A stretch of DNA of 64,000 nt from Carex sylvatica (lineage: Eukaryota; Streptophyta; Magnoliopsida; Poales; Cyperaceae). The translations under genes and the position numbers were made by a program. Below the pieces are notes generated by a model. The model worked only from the letters and a program-made list of their open reading frames with translations. It did no database searches and had not been told where the DNA came from. The stretch is from NCBI GenBank assembly GCA_964058845.1, contig CAXKVR010000045.1, positions 124,001 through 188,000 of the forward strand, written 5' to 3'. Below, in pieces: positions 1 to 11,065 of this stretch (within the stretch, counting starts at the first letter, position 1; each line of letters starts with the position of its first letter).

Positions 1-1092
1 AGAAATAGGAATCAACTCGTCTCCTGCATTCGGTAGCTCTATTGCCTCTACCGCGTGAACACTGGCTCGTCCTCCTGCACGGCCTTCCCTCAACTGTGGT
101 GTAGGGCCTCGACCTCGTAGCGAAGGTATGCCTCCACGTCCTCGCCCCTGTGGACCTCTATAACCACCACTGCCACTGCTCCCGGGTGTACTCGAAAAAG
201 TATTTGGGCAATCCTTGATCCAATGATTCTTGCTGCCACAGCGGAGACAAGTCTGATTGAGGCGACGACACTCAGATTCAGTATGTGGCTTCATGCAAAT
301 ACGGCACCAAGGTCCAGTAGCTCCCGGGGTAAACTGAGGTACCGCTATCTGTCCTGTAGGGTATCTAGGGGCTTGAGGTCTAACCCCCGATCCACTCGCT
401 TGCTTTCTTTGATCAAATTTAGGCCTAACATTTCTGGAGAGGGTTTGTTGCGCACTTCTCTTGAGATATACCTCTGTCTGCTCCGCACATCTCATAAGAG
501 CTGGAACCCCTGCAGCTGTGGAATGATGTATGGCTAGTGCAATATTCGGGTCTAACCCGTCCAAATACTGCCTCCAGTATCTATCAAGATCTCTTTTCAC
601 ATCTGGAGCATAGCGGGACAGGTCAAAGAACAAACGGTTGTACTCCTCTACCGACCTTTCATTCTGTCTTAGGTTCAGGAATTGGCTTCTCAAAGCCTCC
701 CGATGTAAGTCACTCAAGAACTGCTCCCCAAACTTCTGTTCAAACCATTCCCAGGTAATCTCTCCTTCGCCCCCTTCAAACTCCATTTTAACTCCCTCCC
801 ACCAATGCCTACCAGACTTTTCAAGCAATTGTGCGGCCAACTCCACTTTGTTCACCTCTGGCACCCGGCATAGGGTGAACTTTGCTTTCAGACTCACCAT
901 CCATTCTTCCGCAGCAGGATATCCCCCCGACCCATCAAACCGAGGGGGTGTCAAACGCATAAACGCTTCATATAATTGTCGGAATTCCTCCCCATTTGCT
1001 CCAGCCACAGGAGCTGGTCCGCGTTCCAGATTTTCCGCTCTACGACCTCTTTCATAGGCCGCAATTAACATTTCTCCGAGATCTCTCTCCAT
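1..1092 (-). CDS. Ty3-type retrotransposon gag (3' part beyond window)
   Basis: The minus strand is open from the ATG at 1092 to the window edge, about 364 codons. It begins MERDLGEMLIAAYERG and contains a retrotransposon gag domain (residues about 60-200, with PPRFDGSGGYPAAEEWM and the hallmark SGRHWWEGVK and YNRLFFDLSRYAPD stretches). A CCHC zinc knuckle follows (CLRCGSKNHWIKDC), then a Gly/Arg-rich tail. Gag packages the element RNA in cytoplasmic particles. The gene follows the primer site at 1217-1228 and the LTR at 1238-3549 in the proper order, so protease and polymerase should lie to the left of the window. No stop is seen in the visible part. The lineage is probably a chromovirus-like Ty3, inferred from the primer site and the LTR ends. 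Confidence 0.85.
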   Translation of the reverse strand, partial: MERDLGEMLIAAYERGRRAENLERGPAPVAGANGEEFRQLYEAFMRLTPPRFDGSGGYPAAEEWMVSLKAKFTLCRVPEVNKVELAAQLLEKSGRHWWEGVKMEFEGGEGEITWEWFEQKFGEQFLSDLHREALRSQFLNLRQNERSVEEYNRLFFDLSRYAPDVKRDLDRYWRQYLDGLDPNIALAIHHSTAAGVPALMRCAEQTEVYLKRSAQQTLSRNVRPKFDQRKQASGSGVRPQAPRYPTGQIAVPQFTPGATGPWCRICMKPHTESECRRLNQTCLRCGSKNHWIKDCPNTFSSTPGSSGSGGYRGPQGRGRGGIPSLRGRGPTPQLREGRAGGRASVHAVEAIELPNAGDELIPIS

Positions 1093-1216
1093 TTGACTAT
1101 TCAATAATCAATAAGTTAATATTTCAATTCACACAGTTTAACGTTACCAATCTAACTCTAGACTTACCCCACTCGTTTATCCTATCATGTCTGGTTAGGG
1201 TTTAAAAACTAACCTT

Positions 1217-1228
1217 GCTCTGATACCA
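1217..1228 (-). promoter_or_regulatory. Primer binding site, tRNA-iMet type
   Basis: Read on the minus strand this is TGGTATCAGAGC, the standard plant retrotransposon site complementary to the 3' end of initiator tRNA-Met. It sits 9 bases inside the LTR end at 1238, as expected for the start of minus-strand DNA synthesis. Confidence 0.9.
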
Positions 1229-1237
1229 ACAATTAAC

Positions 1238-3549
1238 TGTCACACCCCGGAACCAGGAGGCGCGACAGTTACGCCGTGAATATATATTTTCTATATACTC
1301 ACGAGGCATGTACGATGAGATGATTCATATTCATCCCAATTTTATCGGATAATTTAAATCTTTCAGACAAGCAGTTAATGAAAATCAGATAATTAAAACA
1401 CATCCTACTTACAACACCTCCTACTTACAACACCTCCTACTTAACGAATTAAACATTTACACTACATAATTAAAATAAGTTTTACAAAGGTCTGGTTCAA
1501 AGGTTATACACAACAAAATATGATCTGAGTACTTAACTAGTACAAAACGATCATTAATTAAGGCATATCTATACCTCTCCTTTCTTATCCTCGCCGCACG
1601 ATCTCGAAATCCTATTCCTTCTTTCCTGAAAAACCCACGAGGGGAAAAGGGGTGAGAAACTTATTCGCAGTTTCTCAGTGCAGAATTTAAATAGGGCTAC
1701 TGGATTTGTAAGAAATCCATTATCAGAATTAAATCGATTCGTTAGTATACTATTCAGTTATTTATTCGCTAATCATGAAATGCAATTACTTAAAAAGGGA
1801 ATTCAAGCGAACTTCTACTATTATCACATTCGGAGAAAATCAAAACGGAATTATTCAGGATGTTTGGATCTAAATGCAAACTCTCTAAGTCAGGTTGGAA
1901 GAATAGAAATTAGTTATCTATCTTCGTCGGCTTAACCGTTCTATTTGTTCTGGTTCATAATTAAACATGCATATCAGTCAGAATTTCACGATTAGCAATA
2001 AAGTAATTCAATCAGAAACAAAGATTATCAATACAGTAACAGTTTCGCATCAATCACTATACCGCAGTTCAGTATTCCAACAATCACAATAATATATGTA
2101 ATAACAGTATCCCCTACCCAACCGGTACTGGGTTCAGTGGGGTCATTCCCCAAATGCGCATATGGTTCCTGAGGCAAAGTCTAGCGTCGACTCTAGACTT
2201 TGCAATAACTATGAATATACAATATAATATAACAATATCAATTCAGTACTGTGGTTTCATTCACTTATCAGAATCAAAGGAACAGTCAATCAGTAAAACC
2301 ATACCAATATGCTAGGTCATCCTAAATATAGCAATTCCGATATATCATTTACTTAATTATGCAATAATGTCATGATGCATGCAATTAGAAATTCAACATG
2401 CCATTATACGTAACTATTTAATTCTTAAAAATAAATCCCAAGACAGATCCCGTGAACCCCCGCACCTGATCACGTAAGATGCGTAGAGAATCAGCTATCA
2501 CTAGATTCCGAACTTCCGACGATTTCGCTGAATCGTACTCGATAGGGTCTATGCCTATGTTAATAAAGCATAGATGAATTAATAAAAGAAATTCAATCGA
2601 TTTAAATACAAGTCAAGTCGATTATCGAGTCATAATGTTTCAAATCAAATTCGAATTCGAAATTTCACCAAAAATCTAACAAATCACTTGAATTAGGGTT
2701 TCCAAGAGAAAAGGAAGACAAATCATATCAATTATCACAAATTAACAACTAATCGAGCTAGAACTCGATTACTGAAACCCTAATTCGAATTTCAACCGAA
2801 ATCACGACAAATCGAATAATTTAGGATTTTCAAGGAATTGCAAAAGAGAAAGAAATACCAAATTGAAGCTTTAGAATCGATCAAGGATCGTCAATTCAGC
2901 TCGAATCTCGATTTCCCGGTCAGTTCGATCAGTTTCCGCGCTTAAATTTTCTCTCTCTCTCTCTTTCTCTTTTTCTCTCCGCTCTAACCTAACCCTCCTT
3001 AAATTCCCGTAAAAATGATATGAAGAAGAAGGATTTTGATTAATAATTGAAATTTTGCAAATAAACCCCTCAAAAATAGCAAAATTACATTTCAGTGCGG
3101 ATCATTCATCCGCACTGCGGACAATATCCATCCGCACTACGGTCCATCCATCCGCACTGCGGATCAGCCAGCCGCATTCACTGCGCAGAAGAAAAAGTCC
3201 GAGCCTAGTGCGGACGCACTGAGGCCAGTGCGGATGCTCCCATCCGCATTCAGTACTTAGCGAAATTTTCAGAAGAGTACAGAACTCACCCGCAGTGCGT
3301 GTGCCCATCCGCACCACCATCCGCACCCAGAGAGATTACAGCCGTTTATTAAGGAACTTGTCCCAGTGCGGGTGAAGCCACCCGCAGTGCGGGTCATCCA
3401 TCCGCACTGGACCATTTTTCTATATTTATAATTCGATTCTCATTCAGTCAGTATAGAAATATTTCCAAACATTATATTTTTAACTTCTAAAACCATATTT
3501 AATTTAATCTTTTGAAATCTTATTATTTTAAAAGTTTCACTACGTTACA
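1238..3549 (-). mobile_element. 5' LTR of the Ty3 element (about 2.3 kb)
   Basis: On the minus strand the LTR starts TGTAACGTAGTGAAAC at 3549 and ends GGGGTGTGACA at 1238, giving TG...CA ends; the primer site follows 9 bases later. The length of 2312 bp is in the range of large plant Ty3 LTRs. A CT-rich microsatellite lies near 2947-2985 and a cluster of palindromic motifs at 3094-3411. The target duplication cannot be checked because the other LTR is outside the window; the 5 bases outside this end are ATTAT. Confidence 0.75.
3094..3411. repeat. Cluster of ATCCGCACTGCGGAT-like motifs inside the LTR
   Basis: About a dozen variants of CATCCGCACTGCGGAT occur within 320 bp, some as complete imperfect palindromes and some as half sites (for example CCAGTGCGGATG, CCCGCAGTGCGGGT). 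They are irregularly spaced, so this is not a simple tandem array. The motif makes a CpG-rich island in an otherwise AT-rich LTR, near its 5' end on the element's strand. Function is unknown. Confidence 0.7.
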
Positions 3550-3592
3550 ATTATTTATAATATCTACATTATTTGTCCACTAATTTTTTTAA

Positions 3593-4081
3593 TTGTTAAA
3601 TAGTTCCACTACTAGGAGCACTAGCAGTGGTGGATTATTAGCAGATTTTCAGTCGGAGAGCCAACCGCACACATCCGCAAACGAGTTATTGGGGTATATA
3701 TCGATGATCAATGAAAGTGAAGAAGGACTTGACGTGATGGCATGGTGGAGGAGGCATCAAAGTTCCTTGCCAACGCTGGCTATGATGGCCCGCGATGTAT
3801 TTGCTGTGCCCGTATCAACCGTCCCTTCTGAAAGTTGTTTCAGTTCGGCGAACAGGATCCTCTCCGATAAACGAAGTAAGTTGGGTGCACATGTTTTTGA
3901 GAGACTTGTGTGCTTGAAGGATTGGATTGCTGCTGAAGAGCGTACGCAACATGTGCCTCAACAACCATCATCATCTGAAGCCGACACTGAAGAAAGCGGT
4001 ACCGAGGCGCGACGTGAGGCTAATTCTGATTCTGACGGTGCCGAAGAGAGCGAACAATGGTATATGAATCCAAACTACTAA
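3593..4081 (+). pseudogene. hAT transposase C-terminal fragment
   Basis: The 162-codon frame matches the hAT-family dimerisation domain. It holds LDVMAWWRRHQSSLPTLAMM, then ARDVFAVPVSTVPSESCFS, SANRILSDKRSKLGAHVFE and RLVCLKDWI, the conserved block at the end of hAT transposases. An acidic Ser/Glu-rich tail follows and the frame ends at TAA 4079-4081. There is no ATG at the upstream end and the DDE and zinc-finger (BED) parts are absent. The sequence just upstream is AT-rich and abuts the Ty3 LTR at 3549, so the 5' part was probably lost or separated. The hAT end lies downstream near 5227. Confidence 0.8.
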
Positions 4082-4961
4082 ATAGGTAGTGTCGGTATAA
4101 ATTTCTAACATCTTTTAATCTTTATGGTTATTTTTTAAATTATAAATTTGTAAACATTTCAATTAGTTTTTAAGTTATCTATTTTAAAGAAGAATTACTA
4201 ACAAAAAAAAAGTTAGAACTCCGCCTATGTTATTTTACATAGCCGGTCCCAAGCCCGGAATTAAGGAGGAGGGTAACTTTTATTTTTTAATCTATTATTT
4301 TAAAATTATTCATAATTATTTTTCAAGTAATTGATTTAAGAAATTTTTTATTTTTATTTTATTCTTTTAAAGTAAAAGATTTAATTATATTTTTTATTTA
4401 TATTTTATGTAACCTATTAAAAATAAATGAACGTTTATAAAATATATTATAGATATAAATAAATTATGAAACTATATAATTAGAATGAAAATTTGAAAAT
4501 AAAATAAAATGACTGGTGTAATTGTGTAAAGAAATAAATAAATACATTTGTATTTAGCCGAATAAATATACAAATTTTCGCATGAATATTTTTTATATAT
4601 AAGTTACAAATTTTATTTATTTATATACACTATTTGATATTTAACTATTTTGATTTTAAAAGTCGAATTATAAACACGTAATAATATTCGTACAACACCG
4701 TAAAAAAATACCGTAAAAAAAAAGAAAAAAAAAACAGAAAAAAAACAGAAAAAAAAAACAGAAAAAAAAACAGAAAAAAAAACAGAAAAAAAAAACAGAA
4801 AAAAAAAACAGAAAAAAAAACCAGAAAAAAAAAACAGAAAAAAAAAACAGAAAACTAAACATAAAAAAAAAAGAAAAAAAAACCGAAAAAAAAAGGACAA
4901 AAAAAACCGAAAAAAAAACAGACAAAAAACCCAGAGAAAAACAGAAAAAAAAAAAAACAGG

Positions 4962-4995
<34 letters not shown>

Positions 4996-5227
4996 GGACC
5001 GGACCGGGTACCCGACCCGGACCGGGTACCATACCCGGACCGCCCTACCCGTGCCGGGTACCACGGGCACGGGTAAAACTCGGGTCGGGTACGGTTTTTG
5101 AAAATTATACCCGAGTATACCCGCCCCGAGATACCCGTTTACCCGACCTACCCGTACCCGACCAAACCCGTGGCCCGACCCCGGGTAAACCCGGTCCGCC
5201 CGGACCCGGTCCGAGAGCACAGCACTA
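4082..5227 (+). mobile_element. 3' non-coding end of the hAT element
   Basis: After the transposase stop comes about 600 bp of AT-rich DNA, then an A-rich array of (C)AGAAAAAAA units at about 4718-4992. Next is a dense block of GGGTACCC/CCGGACC palindromes (4992-5215), the kind of subterminal repeat hAT elements carry. The likely terminus is at 5227, reading TAGTGCTGTGCTCTCGG on the minus strand, which resembles hAT ends starting TAG/CAG. The left end and target duplication are not visible. The long Phe-rich frames on the minus strand are artefacts of the A-rich array. Confidence 0.55.
4718..4992. repeat. A-rich GAAAAAAAAC tandem array
   Basis: About 275 bp of CAG followed by 7-12 A residues, repeated some 20 times with slight length variation and ending in a run of about 30 A. 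It is a microsatellite-like expansion in the hAT 3' region. Confidence 0.85.
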
Positions 5228-5960
5228 TCCCCGACAGCGTTGTATCGTTGAATCGGTAACAAAAATCTTGGGTTATCCACTCATTTGTGTTCACAAGTTG
5301 CATCATCATATTTTAAGGGCCTGTTCCGCAGTTTATTTTTCTCTGAGAGCTTGATGGGTATGGGTTGGAGGAAAAATCATACACTAAAAAATAATCTTTT
5401 GAGAAAATTTATGTTGAAATACTAAATTTATTTTCCAGATTTTAAACTGTGATTTGTGATTTCTTTTTTTTAATCTTAACAACGTGAGAAAATTTGATTA
5501 TCTTCGTAGTAAATTAAAAATTAATAAAAAATAAAAACTGCATCCATTAATTAAACTAAAACATAATAACATTGTTAATATATAGAGATGAAACGATAAA
5601 AAAAAAAAAACTGCTACCAAACATTTTAAAATTGTCTTTTTCTAAATTTTTTTAAAGATGTGTAAAATGAGAGGAGTGGGAGGGAGAGTAAGAGAGGAGA
5701 AAAGTAGGGTCCATAAGGACATTTTGTTAAGATTTTTGAGAAGAGAATATTTTGTTCTATGTTTTGAAAAAGAAGAGCAAAATATGAAATTCTCCCCTTT
5801 TTTTTTCTCAAATTTTCCTAGGATAATTTTCATCATATTTTATTTTTGGGTCCAAAAATCTGGCCTCTTAGTCGTGTAGGAGTTCAAATCTCACCCACTC
5901 TCTTCCATTCATTCACTCTCCATCATTTCTCCCTTCCTACTTTGTATTATATAAGAGATA
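5228..5960. other. AT-rich intergenic DNA, no gene seen
   Basis: No coding signal is found. The start of this stretch (AAGGGCCTGTTCC near 5315) resembles the end of hAT-type MITEs, but no matching second end could be confirmed. A tRNA B-box-like string, GTTCAAATC, occurs near 5882 without an A box. Confidence 0.5.
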
Positions 5961-6160
5961 GGAGTAGGTGCGATGGGCATTGGACCTACTTTTAGATTCA
6001 ATTAGCTCTATCACCGTACGATTAACATTAAGATCTGTGAGCACGAAAATTGATAAACACTCATACGGATTTTAATACGGAGCGCACGATTCTTGATGAA
6101 ATTGGATGGCCAGATCACCCATCGAACCAAAGTAGGTCCAATGGGCATCGGACCTACTCC
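5961..6160. mobile_element. Small inverted-repeat MITE, 200 bp
   Basis: The left end GGAGTAGGTGCGATGGGCAT and the right end, read in reverse complement as GGAGTAGGTCCGATGCCCAT, form terminal inverted repeats of about 35 bp. Each end is itself an imperfect 26-bp palindrome (GTAGGTCC...GGACCTAC). No clean target duplication is seen, so the superfamily is not assigned. Confidence 0.6.
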
Positions 6161-6849
6161 GAAGTGATTATATAAACATCTCTCCTCTTTATTATTGGCA
6201 ACTGTGAGACTATGCAAAAGTGCAAAAGTGCAAAAGTTCGGATCCGGACATTTTTTTTTTTTAATTTCAGGAATTTTCTTGACTCAAAAATATAGGTGAT
6301 GGGATAAATTGAACCATCATCGGTGCTTTTTTATAAATTGTGATTTGTTAATAATTTAACATGTGTATTAAAAAAAAGTCCTCTGTTTGAAAATGTTAAA
6401 ACAAATTATAAATGTTTATTTTGTTTGCATATATTTTTAATTGTTATTTATTTATTTATTTATTTTATTTTGTCTATAATTATTTTCTTATTTTATTTGC
6501 ACCCATTTTAGTAATATTTTTTATTAGAAATGTTTCATCTATTCAATATTATTATATAATCTATTTATTTAATTGTATTATTATTATTTAATAAAAATAA
6601 TTGTATAATTTTAAAAATTAAGCAAAATGGAAATCTTGCATTAATCACCACATGATTAATTTGTTAATTTAATTTTAAATAATTATTTATTGATATAAAG
6701 TATTTTAGAAAGAAAATAAAAAATTTCACAACTATTTTCATAGTATAACCGATAAATTTCTATAATTATTCCCGTGCATACATATGAGTATGCATGAGTT
6801 CTCGTAAATAAATAAAAAAATAGATTTTCAAATCCGTCAATTTCCATCC
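6161..6849. other. AT-rich intergenic DNA, no gene seen
   Basis: Very AT-rich, with TATTTATTTA-type runs near 6450 and no coding or repeat structure that could be supported. Confidence 0.5.
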
Positions 6850-6858
6850 CACACAATC
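6850..6858. repeat. Target site duplication CACACAATC (left copy)
   Basis: Identical to 14199-14207 on the other side of the MULE; nine bases is the MULE duplication length. Confidence 0.9.
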
Positions 6859-6985
6859 GATTTTTTTTTTAAAATAGAATTTGTTTTAAATTTTTCATCA
6901 GAAACAGCCCACTGTGCGTTGGATTTAGAAAAATAGCCTCCAAAAAAAATTGCTTCTACACCAATCCTACGGATCGATGGAGACT
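6859..6985. repeat. Left terminal inverted repeat of the MULE
   Basis: The outer 60 bp match the right end closely. Similarity then drops and returns at CACCAATCCTACGGATCGATGG (6959-6980), which matches the inner part of the right arm. Confidence 0.85.
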
Positions 6986-7261
6986 TGGTTTCAAAATCGG
7001 CCCGCACGGATCTCCTTCTTCCTCTTTTCTCTTCTTCCTTCCCAGCCGAGCTCTTCTTCTTCTTTTTTGTTTTTTTTATCCTCTCAATATACTAAATTAT
7101 TTCTCAATCCAATTGTTTCAAAATACCTGGATCGTTTAAGAGATTTGAAAATTCTTCAGATCTACAATTTTGACAAGGTAAATATCCCTATTTTTTAAAA
7201 AAATTATTTTTAGCCGAATTTAAATAAATAACTAATTTAATTTATTTTGTTTAGTATATTT

Positions 7262-7960
7262 AGAATGTTTTTGTGAAATGTAGTGTTAAATTAGTATTTG
7301 GTGTAATTTAGTGGTAATGTAGTATTAATTTAGTGTAATTTGGTGTTAATTTACAGTTGATTTGATGTTAATTTAGTGTAATGTAGTGCTAATGTAGTGT
7401 TAATTTAGTGTAATTTAGTATATATATGTAGTATTAATTTAGTGTTAATTTAGTATAATTTAGTATGTATGTAATATCAATTAAGTATTCATGTATTATA
7501 ATTTGTGCAAAATTAGATAAATGTGTAAATGTGTAATCAAGTGTAAATGTGTAAAATGTGTAAATTGTGTAAATGTGTAAATATGTAAAATTAGACTAGT
7601 AAATGTGTAAATGTATAAAATTAGACTAGTAAATGTGTAAAATTAGACTAGTAAATGTGTAAATGTGTAAAATTAGACTAGTAAATGTGTAAATGTGTAA
7701 AATTAGACTAGTAAATGTGTAAAATTAGACTAGTAAATGTGTAAATGTGTAAAATTAGACTAGTAAATGTGTAAATGTGTAAAATTAGACTAGTAAATGT
7801 GTAAATGTGTAAAATTAGACTAGTAAATGTGTAAATGTGTAAAATATGTAAATGTGTAAATGTGTAAAATTAGATAAATATGTAAAATTAGATAAATGTG
7901 TAAATGTGTAAAATTAGATAAATGTGTAAAATTAGATAAAATTATAAATGTATATAATTA
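7262..7960. repeat. AT-rich minisatellite in the first intron of the PMD gene
   Basis: The first part (7262-7480) is made of TAGTGTTAATT/TAGTGTAATT units. The second part (about 7500-7960) is a tandem array built on TAAATGTGTAAA and AAATTAGACTAG, with a 30-bp higher-order unit repeated about ten times. It lies in what appears to be the 5' UTR intron of the PMD gene (donor GGTAAATA near 7177, acceptor CTAACAG ending 8159). Confidence 0.85.
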
Positions 7961-8164
7961 GTAATATATAGTATATATTTGTGTAATTAAGTGTTCATGA
8001 AGTTTATTATTGAAATCAAAATTAGATGATATGTTGTTTACATATAGTTAAATTTTGATTATCGTAGCTATATGGTTGAAAGAAAAAGTTTGTTTATATA
8101 ATTATGTGTGATGACTCTCATCAGTTGCAAAAATATTTGTTTATCAAATTTTCTAACAGAGTCA

Positions 8165-10503
8165 ATGGATAACCCGGATTATCCTGAGTTATTGCAATTA
8201 GCACCACAGAACCACAGGGCATGGCAAGTTCGTGATATGGTACTTTTTATTATATTTATTAATTATTTGTTTCAAATAAATATTATATGAAGTATTTCAA
8301 GGATTTATAATGCTTAATTTTTTTTTTGCAGCATACCTCTTCATTGAAGGTAAATGTACATCAAACTAGTATTGCTTACAACAGTCAGATGGACGATGCT
8401 CTGAAGAGGTTAGGGTTGTATCAAATTGGTCGCCTTAATGATTGCAAGATTGATCCGCATTTGATTACTGCTCTGGTTGAGAGATGGAGGCCAGAGACTA
8501 ATACATTTCATCTACCTGTCGGTGAGGTGACAGTGACGTTGGAAGATGTCGCATGTCTATGGGGCTTACCGATTAAGGGTAATTAATAATCTCATAATAG
8601 TTTATCTGTTAATTTAATTAACTATTTATAAAAAATAAATTGTTGATTGTATAATTCTTTTAATTTATAGGCGACCCGATTTCTGGCACCAGCGATACTG
8701 ATTGGGACCCATACTTAGAATATGATCTAGAAGCTGACCCGGCTAGTTTTTACGATGACCTCCATCAGAAAATGCCCTATAAATATAGAATTTATCATTC
8801 TGGAACACCGGAAGAACGATTGTCCGTCTCTGCTTATGCACTTAGACTGAGATGGGTGCGGAGACGATTTAATGATCCATTACAATAATTTAACGATTAT
8901 GAGACAGTCGCACGGTACACCCGAGGTTTTTGTATGGATTTATTCGGGTCGGTTATGTTTCCATATTCGAGTGCGGATGGAGTCCCTGCGATGTACTTAC
9001 AATTCATCACTGATCTAGAGACTCCACGAGAATACAATTAGGGAGGTGCAGTACTTGCACATCTCTATCGAGAGTTGTCACGTGCTTGCCACGCGGGGGT
9101 AGACACAATAGCGGGTTCGATGTTGTTGTTACAGATTTGGTCATGGACTCGATTTTCTATTGGTTGGCCTATACCCCGGGAAGAGCCACCTCCCTTCGGT
9201 GGTGCCGATGAGTATGAGAGGAATGCTTTCGGTGTGAAGTGGACCACTCTTCATTTGTGGCCAGAAAACCCTTACTTAGGTAAAAAAATTTATAATTCGA
9301 GATAACATCAATAGATTTATAATTCGAGATAACATCGATAGATTTATAATTGTTTTTTAACATTTATATTTATATTTATATTTATATTTTTTTTTTTGAC
9401 AGGTGGTACAGCCGCATATAGAGATAGCTTCGATAGACTAGCTGATGAGACAGTTAACTGGCGACCATACGTTGATTATTATGATAATTTACTTCGACAT
9501 GTCCGACGACAAAAGAGGTATTGGATGAGCTGCAGTTACGTGATCCATTTTTGGATGGTGGAGTTTCAGCATGCAGATAGGGTCATGCGCCAGTTTGGTA
9601 AGTACCAAGAGGTCCCGCCTCCTCCTCCTCTACCATGGGATGATAGTAGTTATTTATGAAATACATGGTATCATGATGGCAATTCAACAAGGGATGGTTG
9701 TTGGGCGATGACTCTTTCTGAGTTCATCGAGAAACCTGCAGTATTAATTGGAGAGCGGAGACCATATGATATGTCGAGTCATCATCTGTACATGCATTGG
9801 TTCCACGCATGTGGTATGAGATCAGTGTATCTATCAGATATCAATCCGGAAGCTCTACGACGTCAGGCTCCTCTGCGGACAGGAGATGTTGCTACACTGG
9901 CATACATTCCTCATGGTAATAGGCATTCCCGTGTGGTTCGTACATTACTTTTTTTTTCAATCAAACTAGATTTTTCAATATTAATGTGCAATATGTCATA
10001 CTTCGAAATGTGTTATGTAGATTGCTCGAGAGATACAATGCACTATGCAGGCAATAGACATGGTCAAGACCCTGGGACAAGTGGCATATGGCAAGATTAT
10101 GCTCGAGCATGCTCGTGACATTATGGAGGATATTGATCAGATTCACATCTTCCGAGGCATACTCGATAGTGCTGGGATACCTATGGACTTGGACATGATC
10201 AGTTTGGATGATGATTTTCCTGATCAGCATTATAATCGCCCTACAACTACAGAGCCTCCCCAGGCATGGGACAACTTTATGAGAGGCACAGAGTCTGGAT
10301 CTATATCTCAGTTCATGATCGATGAATTAATGGGAGGCATTAGTGCAATGGGAGCTTCATCTGCAGATCCGGGACCATCCAATGCAAATTACGATCCATC
10401 TACTTCAGATCCACCTCTTTCAGCAGGCTGAATAAGGAATCCTACTGATCCGTACACTCCCGGGAGTGACGCCCTTAGACCAAGGCGACGACGAAGGCGT
10501 TAA
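8165..10503 (+). pseudogene. Plant mobile domain (PMD, MAIN-like) protein, decayed
   Basis: Exons by eye are 8165-8239, 8332-8578, 8672-9279, 9403-9935 and 10021-10503, all with GT-AG borders in phase. The protein starts MDNPDYPELLQLAPQNHRAW and shows typical PMD blocks: LVERWRPETNTFHLPVGEVT, VTLEDVACLWGLPIKG, LLLQIWSWTRFSIGWP, WRPYVDYYDNLL, HHLYMHWFHACGM. It ends in a Pro-Arg-rich tail (PRRRRRR) that could be a nuclear signal. Four in-frame stops break it: TAA 8886, TAG 9039, TGA 9657 and TGA 10429. Each is one C-to-T change from CAA, CAG or CGA. PMD proteins such as MAIN and MAIL1 act in transposon silencing; the transposon-borne forms have unknown roles. A 5' UTR exon near 7100-7176 is likely. 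Confidence 0.88.
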
Positions 10504-11065
10504 TATGTTTCGATTGAGTAAGTGTATCTGTTAAGCATGATACATTTTAATTTTTGATTGAATTTTACTACATTTTTAACCATGTTTTTGTTTTTGTTTT
10601 TGCAAAGGTACATGAAGAAATATAAGGTTAATGTTAGATTTGATCTATTATTTTATGTATGCTATATGTAATGTTGAGTGGACTATTGTAACTTTAATTG
10701 GACTAACTTATACTTATTTGAAATTTTATATATGCTATCGGCTAACATATGACAGTACGTTCACGATCGATACGTTCATGAGAAATATATTCTTAGAATA
10801 CAATAAAAATATCAATATAAATTCTTCGAATACAATAAAATATCAATATGAGATACATCCCTAAAGATACAATAAAATGTTAACATAAATTCTTACAATA
10901 CAATAAAAATATCTAAATAAGATACATTAATATAAATTTAGAAATCCATAAAACAATATAAACATAAATTTCTCAGTTTTATCGAATCGATGCACCTGTT
11001 ACAAAATGAGTACAACTTAGTTGAAATAAAATGGTAATTATGCAAACGAATTGTCTTTTGAATTT
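10504..11065. other. AT-rich gap between the two converging MULE genes
   Basis: Holds the 3' UTRs of both genes. CAATAAAA/TACAATAAAAAT units repeat at 10795-10915. No further gene is seen. Confidence 0.5.

Noticed and set aside
4613..5280. Phe-rich frames of 85-141 aa on minus
   Set aside because: Direct products of the A-rich array and GGGTA repeats at the hAT end; no start context or family match.
5870..5900. tRNA or SINE B-box-like string GTTCAAATC
   Set aside because: No A box, acceptor pairing or tail nearby; the same kind of string at 20168 also lacks them.
7590..7860. Regular repeats that could suggest a CRISPR-like array
   Set aside because: Units are contiguous without unique spacers, in a plant transposon intron; it is a minisatellite.
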